Shown here piece by piece: positions 43,589 through 56,478 of a stretch of 64,000 bases of DNA. The stretch's first letter is position 1; every line of letters starts with the position of its first letter. Below the pieces are notes generated by a model. That model searched no databases. It saw only the letters and a program-made list of their open reading frames with translations, and was not told the origin of the DNA. The position numbers and the translations under genes are program-made. The DNA comes from Paraphysomonas bandaiensis (taxonomy: Eukaryota; Chrysophyceae), in contig CBFFRP010000107.1 in the NCBI GenBank assembly GCA_965644295.1, positions 29,560 to 93,559 on the forward strand, in the 5' to 3' direction.

Positions 43589-46500
43589 TTATGGGCAGAA
43601 AGGCATAGGGGGTAATTCGAACACGTCATGAAGCCTCCTGACGGCACCCTCATCCATCCTGCCCACAAGTCTGTTCCACTGCGCTCCCGGTGCTCCGCTG
43701 GCACCTGTATCACCGCCATGGGCCCTCACCGCCAGGAGAATATCCCGTAACCCCCTCGCTACATCGGGAACTCCCGGTAGGCGGTCCCATGAAGCGCAAG
43801 CAAGAACAAATTGCTCTATTGCAACCGTATCTTCCAAAAGCACATGTGGGCTCACATTGAGCACTGCCACAAGCCCACTGAAGGCTTGATCTCTCTCAGA
43901 GGAGTACTGAACCAGCTTAAGTGCTCTGCACCAGGAATGGAGGCAGTCCGGAGACATCACAGGGCTGCCAACTTCGCTCCCAACTTCTCTTGCGCAAGTC
44001 ATGCAAATCCTACCAAGAGCAATAGCAAGATTTTGCTTTAGAGCAACTGGGGCCCCATCCTCCCAAACCACACCCGCACCAGCGAGACTGGAAGCCGGAC
44101 TGACAGTCTGTACAAGCAGTAATGCAACGTGTTTCGCAAGTATAGGTCCAATTTGCGCACAGGCCTGGCCCAGAGCCAGACAAATCTCACCAAGAGACCA
44201 CACTGCATTGTTGGCCACAAGCGGCCATTGCACAGCGGCACGGGGCTCCATGTGCACAAGGCAAACCTGTACAATGTATGCCACCCCCGGAGGAATGTCA
44301 GATGGATGAATGGCGAGGTTTACTCCAGTATCCGATCTTGTTGGCGGAGAAGGAAGGGATATGGATGTTGGAGTGCAAAATACGGATACGCACTCACCTT
44401 TGCTCACTAAGTCACCTAAGAGAGAAAACGCGGACTGACGAACATCTGTACCAAGCCATTAGACATCTAGGTGAGTGAGAAAGAATACAATACACTCACC
44501 AGCGCTGCTCTCGTCACATAGGCAAAGAAGGAGCTGTTGTATCATAACCTCTTGCGCCTCCGAATTCTCCCCAGCAGCAGGACGAGACCCAAGTGCCACT
44601 GGTGCGAATGACCCTTCCAGGGCTTCAGTAACACCACTCAACACGTCCAGACTACACATAATGTAGTCCTTGTTAGGTAGCTCTAGGGAAGTGCTATCAC
44701 CGCGTTGCTCTCTAGCCGCCTGCTCCTGATAGGCCCCGATTACGACCCCGATGAGTCGTAGACAAGTCTGAGTGATTTCCGCGGCGTAGGGAGCAATGTC
44801 TCGTCCAACAGCAGGAGCAACACTTGTAATACACTCCATGATCGGAAATACGTAGGGGTTGAGTACAAATGATCCTGCTTCAATACTTTGTGACATGCCC
44901 GTTAATTGAGACGATCCCAGAGCCATAAAGAACTTCTGGAGCAATGCGGGCAAGAAAAGTGCAGAGTAGGATTTCGAAGGGTCATCCCTGCGGTAATTGG
45001 TGCACTCGTCAGATAGAGTATCATTACAAATAAAGTATTTACCCTTCTCGTGATTGAAGCGTAAACGGCCCCATCGAGTCACAAAGAGTGGCCAGAGTGT
45101 CGCACAATAAGAGTGTATTCTTAACACCGTAAAAGCTGAACGCCTGCTCAATGTGCTTCAATATGTCAGGTAAACAAACATCTAAAATGTTAATACTCTC
45201 CTCCCCAGCCCTAAGAAATTAGCTGTCACACACCACAAATTATACCTAATGTTGGCCATACCTCGACGGTACAGGACAGGCAGAACTTTCAAATATTGCA
45301 CATAAAGCAGCGCAGACCGCAGCCTGCAATTTAGTTATTTTTTGTACCATGGCCGTCAACAAGCAAGACAGTATCTCCTTCTGTGTTTCTACACGGGCAA
45401 AGGTCTGCTCCTCATCTGAACAGTCGAACCAAAAGTAGCTATATCGACCTATTACCCACGCGCTGACACATCGAAGCTCTGGTGGGCATTCAGTTCCACC
45501 CATTCTATCGGATATACTGGCCAACAAAAAGGGGAGGATACTGGGAAGAAACGGAGCCATTTCATCCATGCATCCTCGGCTGAGGGCACCCAAACCGAGC
45601 ACTCCAGCTTCAACTACCCACACGTCCCCACTACTAAGATTCTGCTGCAGTACAGGCAGAGCAAGTGCTAGAGTGATATCTGTCGGCACTGCACATGAAA
45701 TACAGTCAAGTACTCGGGCGGACTCCTTTCGGAGAGTCCACAGCATTGAACCCCCCCCACCGTCGCCTCCTTCCTCGCCTTCCTCGTCGCTTCTGCTGGA
45801 GCGAGTATTGTAGTGAATGGGTTTAAAGTTGATCTCCTTCTCGCCACTATCTTCTGCTTCCTCTTCCGTTCTATCGAATTCAATCTGCGTCTCCGTTATC
45901 AACGAATCTATTGCAACGTGCATAGCATACCTGTGCTGCAGTCAGCCCAAGGCGTGAAATCAGGTTAGGGATAAGGGCGGCCAATATGCTATTGGCATTG
46001 TCCGCGGAAGAGATTGATAGTGAGGGGCCACCAACAGGAGAATTATTAGGAGTATGCGATGCCGCGCCTGTGGCGGTCATGTGTTGATCTATGAGGAAGT
46101 TGCATCCGTCTATACTCTCCACAAGCACCCACCAGAACTCACAAGCTTCCATCGCAACTGCCTCCTCCTAGGCACAAAGCGATATTAGAATAGCAGTACT
46201 TACAATAGTATGTACATAAGACGTACCTGATCCATCACAGCCCGAATCATAAAGGTGCATATGTCGAGCATTAGAGGGGCCAGCATAGCCAACTGGAATG
46301 ATGTCAGGAGAACAATCGCCTGGCACACTGCTCGACGCACAGGCGCGCTAAAGTCTGAGGCAAGAGCAGCAAGATGGGAAAGGAAGGCGTCCATATGTGT
46401 GATAAGAGCACACGGAGTAGATCCAGAAGCACGTCTGGTGTCTCTGTCAGTTGCCTCGTCTTGCACTCCATCACGCTCTGCAGCAGGTATAAGAAATATG

Positions 46501-47165
46501 AGAGAGTTGAGACTCTCCAAGGCTTTAAGACGGAAAGTAGTTTCATTTGAGTTTAGAAGCTTCAACAAGACGGGTACGATAAACTCGAGTGGACGGCGAA
46601 CCGTATCCATGTTCAGTTTTTCACAGGCATCTTCACACATCCGTTGTGTGGCATGCAGGGCGCCATCGATGCGCACAGGATCATCTGACTGCAACATATT
46701 CAACAAAGATTCAATCATGTCTGCCCAATTGTCAATGGAAAAGGCGTCGCATATTCGTCCGACTAATATCCCAGCCGTACTCCGGATTTTATGAAGTGGG
46801 TCAACAAGAGCTCGTAGAATTTCTTCTTTTACTACTTGAAATACATTCGCTGGAAGTTCTCCAAAATGTGGAAACACATAGTTTTTTACAATAAGACCAG
46901 CGAGTTGGCGAATATCAGTGGACAATCCATCATACTTTCCACCCTGAGAAAATATTTCAAGTAAATGCAAGACGAATGTAGGGTTCGCAGTGTCTGATTG
47001 GAGAGCAGCCAGTGCGTTCTGGTGGTCTCCGCGTGTGGGATCTCGTAGAGCCTGTATACATATACATATCAACACACATATGATGAATTATTATCTTACA
47101 TTGAGCATAAGAGCCACTTGCTCTAAGGCAGAGGGATCAGGAGACCATTGTCGAGTCTCCGTCAT
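43589..47165 (-). CDS. TNPO1: Transportin (karyopherin beta-2) nuclear import receptor
   Basis: Eight exons (47165-47100, 47051-46227, 46167-45931, 45884-45262, 45210-45043, 44987-44500, 44445-44398, 44322-43589) with introns of 46-75 nt give 1062 aa, longer than the usual 890. HEAT repeats match transportin throughout: DIRQLAGLIVKNYVFPHF near the N-terminus, EEAVAMEACEFWWVLVE, FSFYGVKNTLLLCDTLATLC, DVRQSAFSLLGDL, NNAVWSLGEICLALGQ and the C-terminal RALKLVQYSSERDQAFSGL. Acidic residues between exons 3 and 4 (FDRTEEEAEDSGEKE) sit where the acidic H8 loop releases cargo on RanGTP binding. It imports PY-NLS cargo such as RNA-binding proteins. The 75-nt intron acceptor (CTGGAG) is the least certain splice; it is the one that preserves both frame and homology. 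Confidence 0.93.
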
Positions 47166-47937
47166 AGATAATCGTCTTCTTCTCAATGCAGATTATCTAT
47201 CAGATATATACGAGAGAGAGGCTCAATCAGAGGGCATTAATATATCCAGTATTCAACCACTGTTACTGGGTCCATGCAGGATATTTCTATTCCATATGTC
47301 GATGATGATGTGCAGTGTAGAGCTATGGAGAGTGATATTCCTGGTATGTATGTATATATGACACATACAGTGATCATCTGCATGTGCTCTCCTACATACA
47401 TACATACACATACATACATGCCCCTATGCAGACATACATACATTAGCAACCCAAAAATGAGTGAATGATATTTGCTGTTCTGCTGCTGTGTGTAGAGTGT
47501 GTAGAGGGGTGTCCATGGTGACATATACAACATGATATTAACGGGTTACGTGTTGCCGTTACGGACATAGTTTTTAGTGATATGAAGTTTGTGTATAACG
47601 TCAAGACGTATATATATGTATGCAGCACCCGGTACATGTACACAGGTACAGCGGTATGTACAGCGCTATATATGGACATGTACATATAGATGGTACGTCG
47701 TCAACACACTGCTCTATGAGTGTATGTATGCATGTATATACAGCGTACTGTACCATAAACACGCTCATACACAGAGGGACGGTCTGATGGTTGTTGACTC
47801 ATAAGATATTCTCCATATGCTCCTGAAGCGGCATAGTGTTCATATTCATATATATATCATGCAGTATGCATCGAATGAACTGGAAGCAGGACACTGTTAG
47901 TAAACACATATACATACATACATAGATACATAGAGTG
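47166..47937. promoter_or_regulatory. Shared upstream region, transportin / LRR-EF-hand protein (772 bp)
   Basis: Divergent starts. It is dense in GTACA/TGTAC words: CGGTACATGTACACAGGTAC near 47632, GGTATGTACAGCGC and GGACATGTACATATAG near 47655-47690, and ACAGCGTACTGTACC near 47740. ACATACATAC microsatellites occur near 47393-47440. Confidence 0.5.
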
Positions 47938-50900
47938 ATGTCAGAGACCAAATCATTATATCACAGAACATCATCTCTGATTGATTTCGATGAGGATGAA
48001 TACGATAAAGTGATTGAGAAGTATTCAGTGAAGAAGATCGAAAAGACGAGACCGATATATGAGTTTGAGCCTGATAGTCCGGTTGAAATAATAACAGGAG
48101 CTGTAACGAAGATTGGTCATCGCGACATATCGAGCTGGGCGAGTTTGAGTAATCCAAGACGGTTATTATTTTGTACTATCAATGTAATATGTACTGACAC
48201 GAATTGCAGGTCACAAGAGCACAAGGTTTCGATAAGTAATCACAAACCATGCCGCCATGCAGCCACCAAAGCAAAGGGTGCTAAATTATTTTCAAGTATA
48301 AAGAGCCGCCCGAAACCGACCCTAGAACGCATTCCCACTATTATAGACGAATCCAGCGAGAAAGTTGAGTTTTTTTCACCCGAGAAATGGTATACGAATC
48401 AAACTATGTCTGTGATATATGATATAACATAATATATCTGTCCAGTGAGAGTCTTAACCTTTCAAGGAGGCTGGCAGATCCTCCTGCTAAGACCTTTGTC
48501 GGAGTTTTTGATGTCCCTGACGAGGTATTTCAGAAGGAAAATGACCAGAGTGGAAGTGAAAGTGATGGCTCGACATCGTCATCGTGCCCGAGTCGTCGTC
48601 CAAGTGGCAGCAGTATGGTCAGCGACTTAACCTTGCCCAAGATATTTGAAACAGATCATGAAAAAGCTGCTTCTCGTGCTGCTGAGGCTCTAATGGGCTA
48701 CTCAAAGAAAAACCGATCATACGCTCGGCAGTCGACAACTCTCAAGAATTTCAGAGTTAGAGATCGCCGAATATCTTATCTCAAACTACAGAAGCGTAAA
48801 AATGTGAGTGCGGCGGCCTCACAGTCGAGGTACCACATGACTCGACAGGGGTGTCGGCATGGCCTACCCTCACTATCTCCAGAAAAGACTCCCAAATACT
48901 TTGGTGAGCAGTCTCGGGTGTATCTGTACGACACCTACCGAGATTTAGACCACATACGGAAACAACTGCGGAGTGCTCAGGACGATATAGAGGAATTTGT
49001 GTCGGTCCCTCAGCCTGACTTGGACCAAGAGATAGACGAAGTATCTCTTAGTGCTGGAAACGAATGGGCAAATGAATACTATGAGGAAAAAAGCAATAGT
49101 ACCGGACATGTGACATTGCAGCCCTTAGGGCTGGTTTGCGATTCCCGCTCCCTGACATCAGTATCCTCTCAACACTCCAAGCGTACTTTCGACCCCTCCT
49201 CTCCACGAGCAAAATATCTTGCTGCTTGTCTGAAACAGAACATCCCCCCTAGAGCTGCTATGATCCTCCGTGATAAGGAGACTACCTCGCTATGGTTGGA
49301 TCACCAAGGCATGGGAGACCAGCTCGGGATTGTGTTCGCTAAGGGTCTAGCTGATCTGCCGAATGTGACATCGGTGAATCTTACAGATAACAATCTTACC
49401 GATAAGAGTCTTACAGTTCTTATCAACACAATAGCTACGAAGCCATCTATCACAGAACTGAATTTGTCCAACAATGTGGTAGGGTCTGATGCTGCGGATG
49501 CACTGGCAACTTATCTTAGAGACCCTTCCTGTACGATCAAGAAGCTTGTCCTTCGGGCCGCTAATGTGGACGACTCAGAATGTCACAAGTTTGTTGACGC
49601 TCTGGGATATAACCGTGTACTGGAGGTTATCTTTCCATTTTAATGTACTCTTTTTTTAACGTTATCATTACATGGTAGGAGCTGGATATGTCAGAGAACT
49701 TGCTGGGTAAGGACGAAAATCTGAATGCTGTCAAGCCGGATATTATAACTGCTGGAGAAAGTTTAGCCGTTTTGTTACATGATTGTCGGTGTCCCCTACA
49801 GTCCCTCAAGATTGCCTGGAATATGATCAGGATGGAGGGAGCCATGGAATTTTGTCGTAGTCTCCAGTACCAAAGGCATCTGAAGCATCTGGACATATCA
49901 TTTAATTCTCTCGGGAGGGAGAGTGGAGTTGTCCTTGGCAACGCGCTTTTAGACAATGAGGTATTTTTTTATCGGTATTTTTGTGTTCATACTTCTAATA
50001 AATGTTTGATTAGATTCTCGAAGAGTTATACATAGCGAACAACAATATCGATGGGGCTGCCTGTTTTGCCATTTGTGTTGGTATTCGTGAGGGACGATCA
50101 ATGAAATATTTGAACATTGATGGAAACCCGGTAAGTACACTACTTCATGTGATGAATTTCGAAAATTTTCTGAAGTATATAACATTAATTCCAGATTGGC
50201 GAAGCTGGAGGCCGTATATTGATGACCTTGCCGGTATCGTGTGGGGCTAGAGTTACATTCAGCGCGAAGGGGTGTGATTTCAACATGCACCAAGAGGCGT
50301 GCTGGTTTGATAAAACATGTAAAAAACCTCGTTCGTTTCTAATATTAGTGTGGTCTAATTTCTTTTCTGTAGCACCTACTGGTGATTTTGAACTTGACAT
50401 GGAGGATGGGTACGAACTGGCAGTGTTCTACGAGCTGCTAGACATCGTTGCTAAGCACCCATCGTACACATTCGCAAAGGTAGAATACGGTTATGACAGA
50501 GAAACTAAACACTGGGATGAAATCCACCTATGCCCTCTCGCAGAAAAGAACACTAAGCTCAGCGCGTCTGAAGCCAACCACTTAGCTAAACTGAAAAGGT
50601 CTGTACAACTAGCTCAGGATTTAGATATGTGTAAGAAATATTTTGAGGTACGGACAATTCTATTTACAACTTGGGTGTAATATTGTTTGTCAGCTATGCG
50701 ATGTTGATAATTCAGGAGAGCTCTGTGAGTTTGAGTTTTTCGATGTCGTGGACAAGATTGGATTCGCACTAACAGAAAGGCAAAAGGCATCAGTAATGTC
50801 TATTTATGATACGGATCACTCTGGGGCGATTCAAATAGAAGAGTTCATTGACTTTATATCTGAGGTTGGCTTTTCTTCTGGTCATATATGGTCTGGCTTA

Positions 50901-53066
50901 TGTTGTTGTTGTTGCATGTTTCAGGTAGGGAGAGATTCCGCACTTCGGGTTCGTGATATTGAGACTATTGCACGATGTGCTGAAGCGAAGGACCCCAAGA
51001 AGAGATATATTCCACCTCGCCGTGGGATATTTCGAGTATCGGTGGTGGACAGTTACGTCTTCGGTGACGATTGCAGAGCCCTCACTTCAGAACAGGTAGT
51101 ATACGGAACCTTGTTATCTCAACCATTTGCTGAGCTGATATGTTTTCAGTGTGAGAATCTTGTTAACATGGCCAAGAACACCTCCGATGCTGCTCGCCTG
51201 CTTCAGTACGCCGCTCAAAGTGACCAGTTACGCATGGATGAAGCGCAAGAGATTTTCAATCACGTGGTGAGTGAGAGTGGAGATCCCGCTGGTACGATGG
51301 CTGTCATCCTTCCGCATATGGCCTCTGCAGCCGAATCGAAGAATATGACAAGTGTATGTGCTCCTGATGATGAGGTTACAAGGAGACGTATCAGAGCACA
51401 GCTGGGTAATGCATACAAAGCGATAATGGGACTCGCCGATGGATTTTATGCTCTCGATTTAAGCAAAGAATCTGATAGACTCTGTATGACGAAGCTTTTG
51501 GAAATCAGCACCACTTGTGCTGCCAGGAGGAGGCAAATGGGACTCGGAGATGTTAGCCAGGACGGAAATTGGTCCAGCTTTAGAAATGAGTACTTTTCAG
51601 GCCGTGAAGTCCGCCTAACATCATCTTTTCTAACACCTATGCCAGAGTTTGGAAAAATTGAGTTCGACTTTGTCGGATCGGAGCGCCCCTCTCCCAATGT
51701 GGTATGTATAACTGACAGAAAATTGGTTCAAACTCTCGTACAACTCAAGTTACTCACTGTCAAGCACGTACACTGGGCTTACGATGAGTTGAGTGATATG
51801 CGGTCAGCATGCAAAAAGGCGTTGGTATGTCCCGGGGCATCACCCTACTGGCAGGCTAGCATAGGACGAGTTCGTGAGGCCCAGGACTACAAGTACAAAA
51901 TATATAGTGAACTCCACCTTCGGTCCGAACAGTTGGAAAAGGCCTCTAAACGAGAGCAGTTTTATTCTCAGATGGCAGCCAGCAAACCGCGTAAAACCAG
52001 TGTTCCGTCTGTTCTCGCCGATGGTGTCAACTTCCTGCTGGATGAGTTCGAGGTAGAGGACGTGGTGCCTGTGACTATGGACAATGCCGCTAGGACACCG
52101 CTACATAAATCTGAAGGTTACTCTGAATGGGACGACGATAAGGAATGTGTAGAAGGTGAACGCACAGAAAATGGTGTTGAGGCAGAAGCGGCTACATCAT
52201 CTCGTACTCGAGAGAAGACCCCGTCTTCGTCTCGACGGAAGGCAAAAAGGTCTGCAAGCAAAGAGGTAATGTATGAGAACGGTCAAGCAGCCTGTGCGAA
52301 TTGTGCTCGCATTGTGGATGACATGGAGCAAGCCTTTGCGACGAAGTGGATCTATGCCCGTCATTTGGCCCTGATCGCGAAGTGTTTCCGTACAGGCACT
52401 CTGAAGAAGACTGATTTTGGGACTTACCGTGTGGAATTAATTGTGTCCCTTTTCTGTAGAATCAAGGATAGCCACAATTTCGATCTCGTTCTGGCTAGTG
52501 TCACAGCAGAGGAGCATGGAATGCTGATGGCACGACTTGGAATACTAAATATATTTGACCCACTGAGACCCGAAGGCGGGTTTTGTCTAGACCTCAGCAC
52601 GTGGGAGGAGAGACAGGCAAGTTTGATGATACTATATTCATTTTGTTTGATATCTAATTGCTAGGTTGTTAAAATGCTTGTACATTTTGCTGCTGTTGAG
52701 CCGGGTGTGAATTGGTGGACACAGGCTTTTCAATTTGATAGGAGTATGAAGCGTATACCTGGATGGGAGCTACCAGTAACGTGGTACTCTGAAGAAGGAC
52801 TGCCAAAGAAAGGGCTTCTGTCTCTTATGTACTATGCTGGAAGTGGGCTAAAAATGCACGGCTGTTCAGCAGTGAAACGGGACAGACAGGCACTTTTGTC
52901 CCTTGTGCTTCACCGAGCATCACTAGTTCGTTTGGACGACACTGGGCTGAGTCCTTTTACTGATGGCATGGAGCACTGTACTCTGGAGGCTGCGAATCAG
53001 CTGTTGCTACAATGTGGAGCTGATATAAAATGGAATTATGACCCTGTTTCTGACCGTCACGAATAG
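47938..53066 (+). CDS. Large LRR (RNI-type) and EF-hand protein, possibly flagellar or cytoskeletal
   Basis: Ten exons: 47938-48389, 48446-49625, 49679-49960, 50014-50130, 50195-50318, 50373-50647, 50694-50864, 50925-51095, 51150-52616, 52665-53066; about 1546 aa. An RNI-type leucine-rich repeat array begins near LWLDHQGMGDQLG and includes VTSVNLTDNNLTDKSL, ITELNLSNNVVGSDAADAL and LKHLDISFNSLGRESG. Two EF-hands follow, each complete after splicing: CDVDNSGELCEFEFF and YDTDHSGAIQIEEF. The long C-terminal half is conserved-looking but I cannot name it. The intron 52617-52664 is GC-AG (CAG|GCAAGT). An extra in-frame intron of 114 nt may lie within exon 1 (about 48152-48265), which reads poorly. 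Ca2+-responsive scaffolding is the likely role; a ciliary site is a guess. Confidence 0.82.
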
Positions 53067-53579
53067 TAGTGCGTTGGAACCCACGCTATGAGTAGATGAG
53101 TAGTGCTTTTATGTTGTTTGATGTGTTTAGTATTAGTCAATGTGTTCAATGTATATAATTATATGGATACTAAAGAGAATGATTATATAGAGCTTAATCT
53201 GTACTCTCTACAGCTATTTAGTGCTAGCATGGACGATGTACGAGAACCTCTGTGGTTAAGTTTATTAATGAACAGCCATATAAGACAAAAAACAGAAAAC
53301 TATACCTGTCATGGATATATACGGTAGTGAAGTACATCTGAAATCACTACCGTCTAATGGTGCAATGAATTCATATACACTATTGAATACTGTTGTACGA
53401 TGTGCTCTATTCTAGATTTGAACAGTGCACTGAAGTTGACTTTGCTATACACTTAAACCTTAATATTGCTGTGTTTAACACAATGCACTTTCAAGTAAGA
53501 AATCATAATTATTAATTATTAATCTAAACACTTCACAACATATTCATGTAACATCTGGTGAACATCTGTTTATCATATT
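53067..53579. other. 3' flank of the LRR gene up to the retrotransposon
   Basis: AT-rich, with no gene. Base composition changes sharply to C-rich on the plus strand at about 53580, which I take as the approximate 5' limit of the non-LTR element. No target duplication can be checked because the 3' end lies outside the window. Confidence 0.45.
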
Positions 53580-53788
53580 TTTGCTTGTGGCCGACAGCAC
53601 CTCGACAACCAGCACCATCTCCACCACCGACTTACACTCTCATCTACATCTCGCCCCATCCACTCATCACATATCACATAACCCATGGCACAGGCCCACC
53701 AGACACATTGCCTAAAATCTCCCTCTGCCCTACGGTGGCAAATACCGTTCAACACAAAGTTTCACCTTATTAACCAGCTTTAAGCTCA

Positions 53789-55948
53789 ATGTCCCTATTA
53801 AGGGTATGGATGAGTCATGTCAGTGTGCCTAGGGCCTCTTCTCCCTCTCTTCGGCCACATTTTGCTGATCACCTCGTCTCCGACAAATCTCTTGTTTTAC
53901 CACGTTGTACACGTTCCAAGCCTCACTGCCTGGCTTTGCGACTTCCACCCAACCTAACGGCTTCGGCTAAACCACGTGCCTGCACTAATGCAGCGCTTAC
54001 CGCATTCATATGCCATCACATCAGTAGACATCATAGTCTCACCTATCGAATTCTACGGTTACAACCACTCAAAACGTGGCTCGTGCGAGCAGGTCCACGC
54101 AAAAGATCCTCTGGTGCTCTCCATATGGTCACAGAATACTCTCGAACCCTCACAACTGAGCTACAGGGCTGCCTCCTGATGTCCACACAAAACAACCCAA
54201 CATGGTTTCTCTGTGGTCTATGCATCCAGCAGGTTACCCCCTCATTCTGTTCACCTATCACTCCCTCAGCCCATTCCTCTTATTGGACAGACACTGTATT
54301 CCGCATACGGTATATTCGGCTACTGTACTACAGTGCCCTACAGGATGTATACCACACAAAAACGGTGCTAGCATGCGGTACACCACGTAGCCCCGGACCC
54401 CATCAATACCCTACCAACACACACCCACTCAATCTTGCTGGTTATGAGTATATCACCTATGCAAGGCCCCAAAGTTCACGCTTAAGTCTCTTGCGTAACA
54501 ACACTCGGTTCACATACAGATATACACCAACACTCTTTAGAAGCAACTTCGACACAATTTCAATGAAACGTGAAACAAATTCCAACACTTCCAGAACCTT
54601 CACCCCGAAGTTTGTTCTTCCCCCCTCATATCAACCAACCAACATTGATGCGCAGATCAATAATGCTATCAGAGAACAGAAGAAAGCCAAAGCTGACACT
54701 CCCCAGCTACAGCTCCCATCGGTACGCACCTTTCTGGGATGGGAAAATGATCTACCTGTGGGAGAGTACAAAACACTCGTCCTTACAAACATAAAAGCTG
54801 CTGATGATGCCACCTTCCTGGGGATAACACACTACCTTATCCATGAGTTGGGGTTTCCCATTCAACCCCCTACCCCCCAAGACATCGCTACCTTCAGGGC
54901 AGCCAAGGATGCACGAACGTGTTCAGACTTACCCGCTCCCACAGCGAGTAGGGTAGTCCGAGCGTTCGACCTAGGCAGACCTGGGTACGAAGTCCGACAG
55001 GGCATGGGAGCGAATGTTACCGCTGACTCATGTATGTACTCCTCCCCTCTATGCTTTGACCTCCATGTAGAAACGGGCACATCAGTCGATGACAAAGGCC
55101 TCCTTCGGACCGAACGCCGACATGTCCAGATATCACTTTTCCGAACGCCACGAGAACTCTTCGTGGGTCGCACCAAGGATGAGCCCTCGCTGATACCAGT
55201 GGCGGCTATATATGGGCTACATGCAGACTCAGCGCACACCAGACCTGCACATGCCTTTAGGTTACGAAACACGCTGGATATGCTTCTCCGAACGGGAGGT
55301 TTCCCCACGCCACCTCTATACGAAGTATTCTGGACTCTAACACACTATAGAGGCAAGACTCGAGCCACTGATAAAACATATAGGTTCTATCAGATTCTAT
55401 TACTCCACGATCCCATTCACGATCAGGATCTAAGAGCTAAATTCTATAAAGCACTCTTCAATAATGAAATAGGAGGACATGTCGAAATCAACCTCGGCTC
55501 ACTCTGTTGTAGAATGGTCAGCACTGAAACACCCACGCAAAAGCAGTCCAACTGGACACCGTCTCAAGAACTCTTCCGCATCGCTGTCTGCTCTGAAACA
55601 CTCCTATCTCCCATCCAAGTCTGGCAAGCCTGTGAGGCCATAGGTATCCCATCCACGGACATAGAGGACATCATTTGGACCGCCCGCAACCCACTCACAA
55701 GCGGGCGCAAAGAAAAAGAACGCTTAGTTGAACAAACCTACATTTACCTTGACGACAGGAATACCAAGATCAAACTCTGTTGGGAAATCTCACGCACAGG
55801 TATCGTGCCTTTACTGCGCAAAGCTCTGGGTGACGAAACTCTAAGGCTCCTCTATCACACCATAGCAGTCCCCCTGGCCTCCCTACTCAGCGGTTTCTAT
55901 ACGGCCTCCATAAGGCCCCAGACACAGCAACAAACGCCCCTCCCATAA
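53789..55948 (+). CDS. Retrotransposon ORF1, unknown
   Basis: An open frame of 719 codons from an ATG at 53789. The first 258 codons are Ser/His/Thr-rich and look like translated leader, so the true start may be the ATG at 54563 (MKRETNSNTSRTF), giving 461 aa. The later part has a globular composition with segments such as LVLTNIKAADDATFLGI, CFDLHVETGTSVDDKGLL and NNEIGGHVEINLG. It has no zinc knuckle and no RRM that I recognise. In LINEs the first ORF usually binds the element's RNA; that role is inferred from position only. It is intact, unlike the later frames. Confidence 0.6.
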   Translation: MSLLRVWMSHVSVPRASSPSLRPHFADHLVSDKSLVLPRCTRSKPHCLALRLPPNLTASAKPRACTNAALTAFICHHISRHHSLTYRILRLQPLKTWLVRAGPRKRSSGALHMVTEYSRTLTTELQGCLLMSTQNNPTWFLCGLCIQQVTPSFCSPITPSAHSSYWTDTVFRIRYIRLLYYSALQDVYHTKTVLACGTPRSPGPHQYPTNTHPLNLAGYEYITYARPQSSRLSLLRNNTRFTYRYTPTLFRSNFDTISMKRETNSNTSRTFTPKFVLPPSYQPTNIDAQINNAIREQKKAKADTPQLQLPSVRTFLGWENDLPVGEYKTLVLTNIKAADDATFLGITHYLIHELGFPIQPPTPQDIATFRAAKDARTCSDLPAPTASRVVRAFDLGRPGYEVRQGMGANVTADSCMYSSPLCFDLHVETGTSVDDKGLLRTERRHVQISLFRTPRELFVGRTKDEPSLIPVAAIYGLHADSAHTRPAHAFRLRNTLDMLLRTGGFPTPPLYEVFWTLTHYRGKTRATDKTYRFYQILLLHDPIHDQDLRAKFYKALFNNEIGGHVEINLGSLCCRMVSTETPTQKQSNWTPSQELFRIAVCSETLLSPIQVWQACEAIGIPSTDIEDIIWTARNPLTSGRKEKERLVEQTYIYLDDRNTKIKLCWEISRTGIVPLLRKALGDETLRLLYHTIAVPLASLLSGFYTASIRPQTQQQTPLP

Positions 55949-55998
55949 TACCGCCTCCAACGTCCCTTCAACCCTTCGGTCCAACTGTTGCTCCACAA

Positions 55999-56328
55999 AT
56001 GCAGACCGATACACCGCGATCGTACACTCCCAAACGACAGCGACAGATGGACACATCCCCATCAACAGAGCCAGCACCAGCTCCCACCTGCCCAGAGCTC
56101 TGCGAAATAGCTCTACACATCGCTTCAGATCTTGTACCTCTGTCAAAAATCCATGCCATCCTCGTGCAAATGGAAAACGCGGTTGCAGCTCTCTATGAGA
56201 TCGATGCTGGGGCGACTCTCACGGTACTTGATTACTATAAAAACAAGGTAGATCACAGTATCCCAGAAAGGTCCTCAGAAGAACACTCTCGGGTGGACTC
56301 GGACATCTTCGGCTCCGACTCCAACTGA
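55999..56328 (+). CDS. Small acidic ORF of the retrotransposon
   Basis: 109 aa from an ATG. A basic, Pro-rich start (DTPRSYTPKRQRQMDTSPS) is followed by a helical part (CEIALHIASDLVPLSKIHAI, then LVQMENAVAALYEID) suited to a coiled coil, and an acidic tail. It lies between ORF1 and the OTU frames, only 50 bp after ORF1 stops. The family is not recognised. It may be part of a longer, broken ORF. Confidence 0.4.
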   Translation: MQTDTPRSYTPKRQRQMDTSPSTEPAPAPTCPELCEIALHIASDLVPLSKIHAILVQMENAVAALYEIDAGATLTVLDYYKNKVDHSIPERSSEEHSRVDSDIFGSDSN

Positions 56329-56478
56329 CTCCTACTGGACTGGGACACAACGAACATCAAACGTACACTCATAGAAGTGTCCGCAGCTGCTCACACGTGG
56401 TTATCCCCCAGTCCACACTTACATATCCATAGTTGGCCATCACCTCCTGACACAACGACCTTCGCCTGTAGCACCCAC

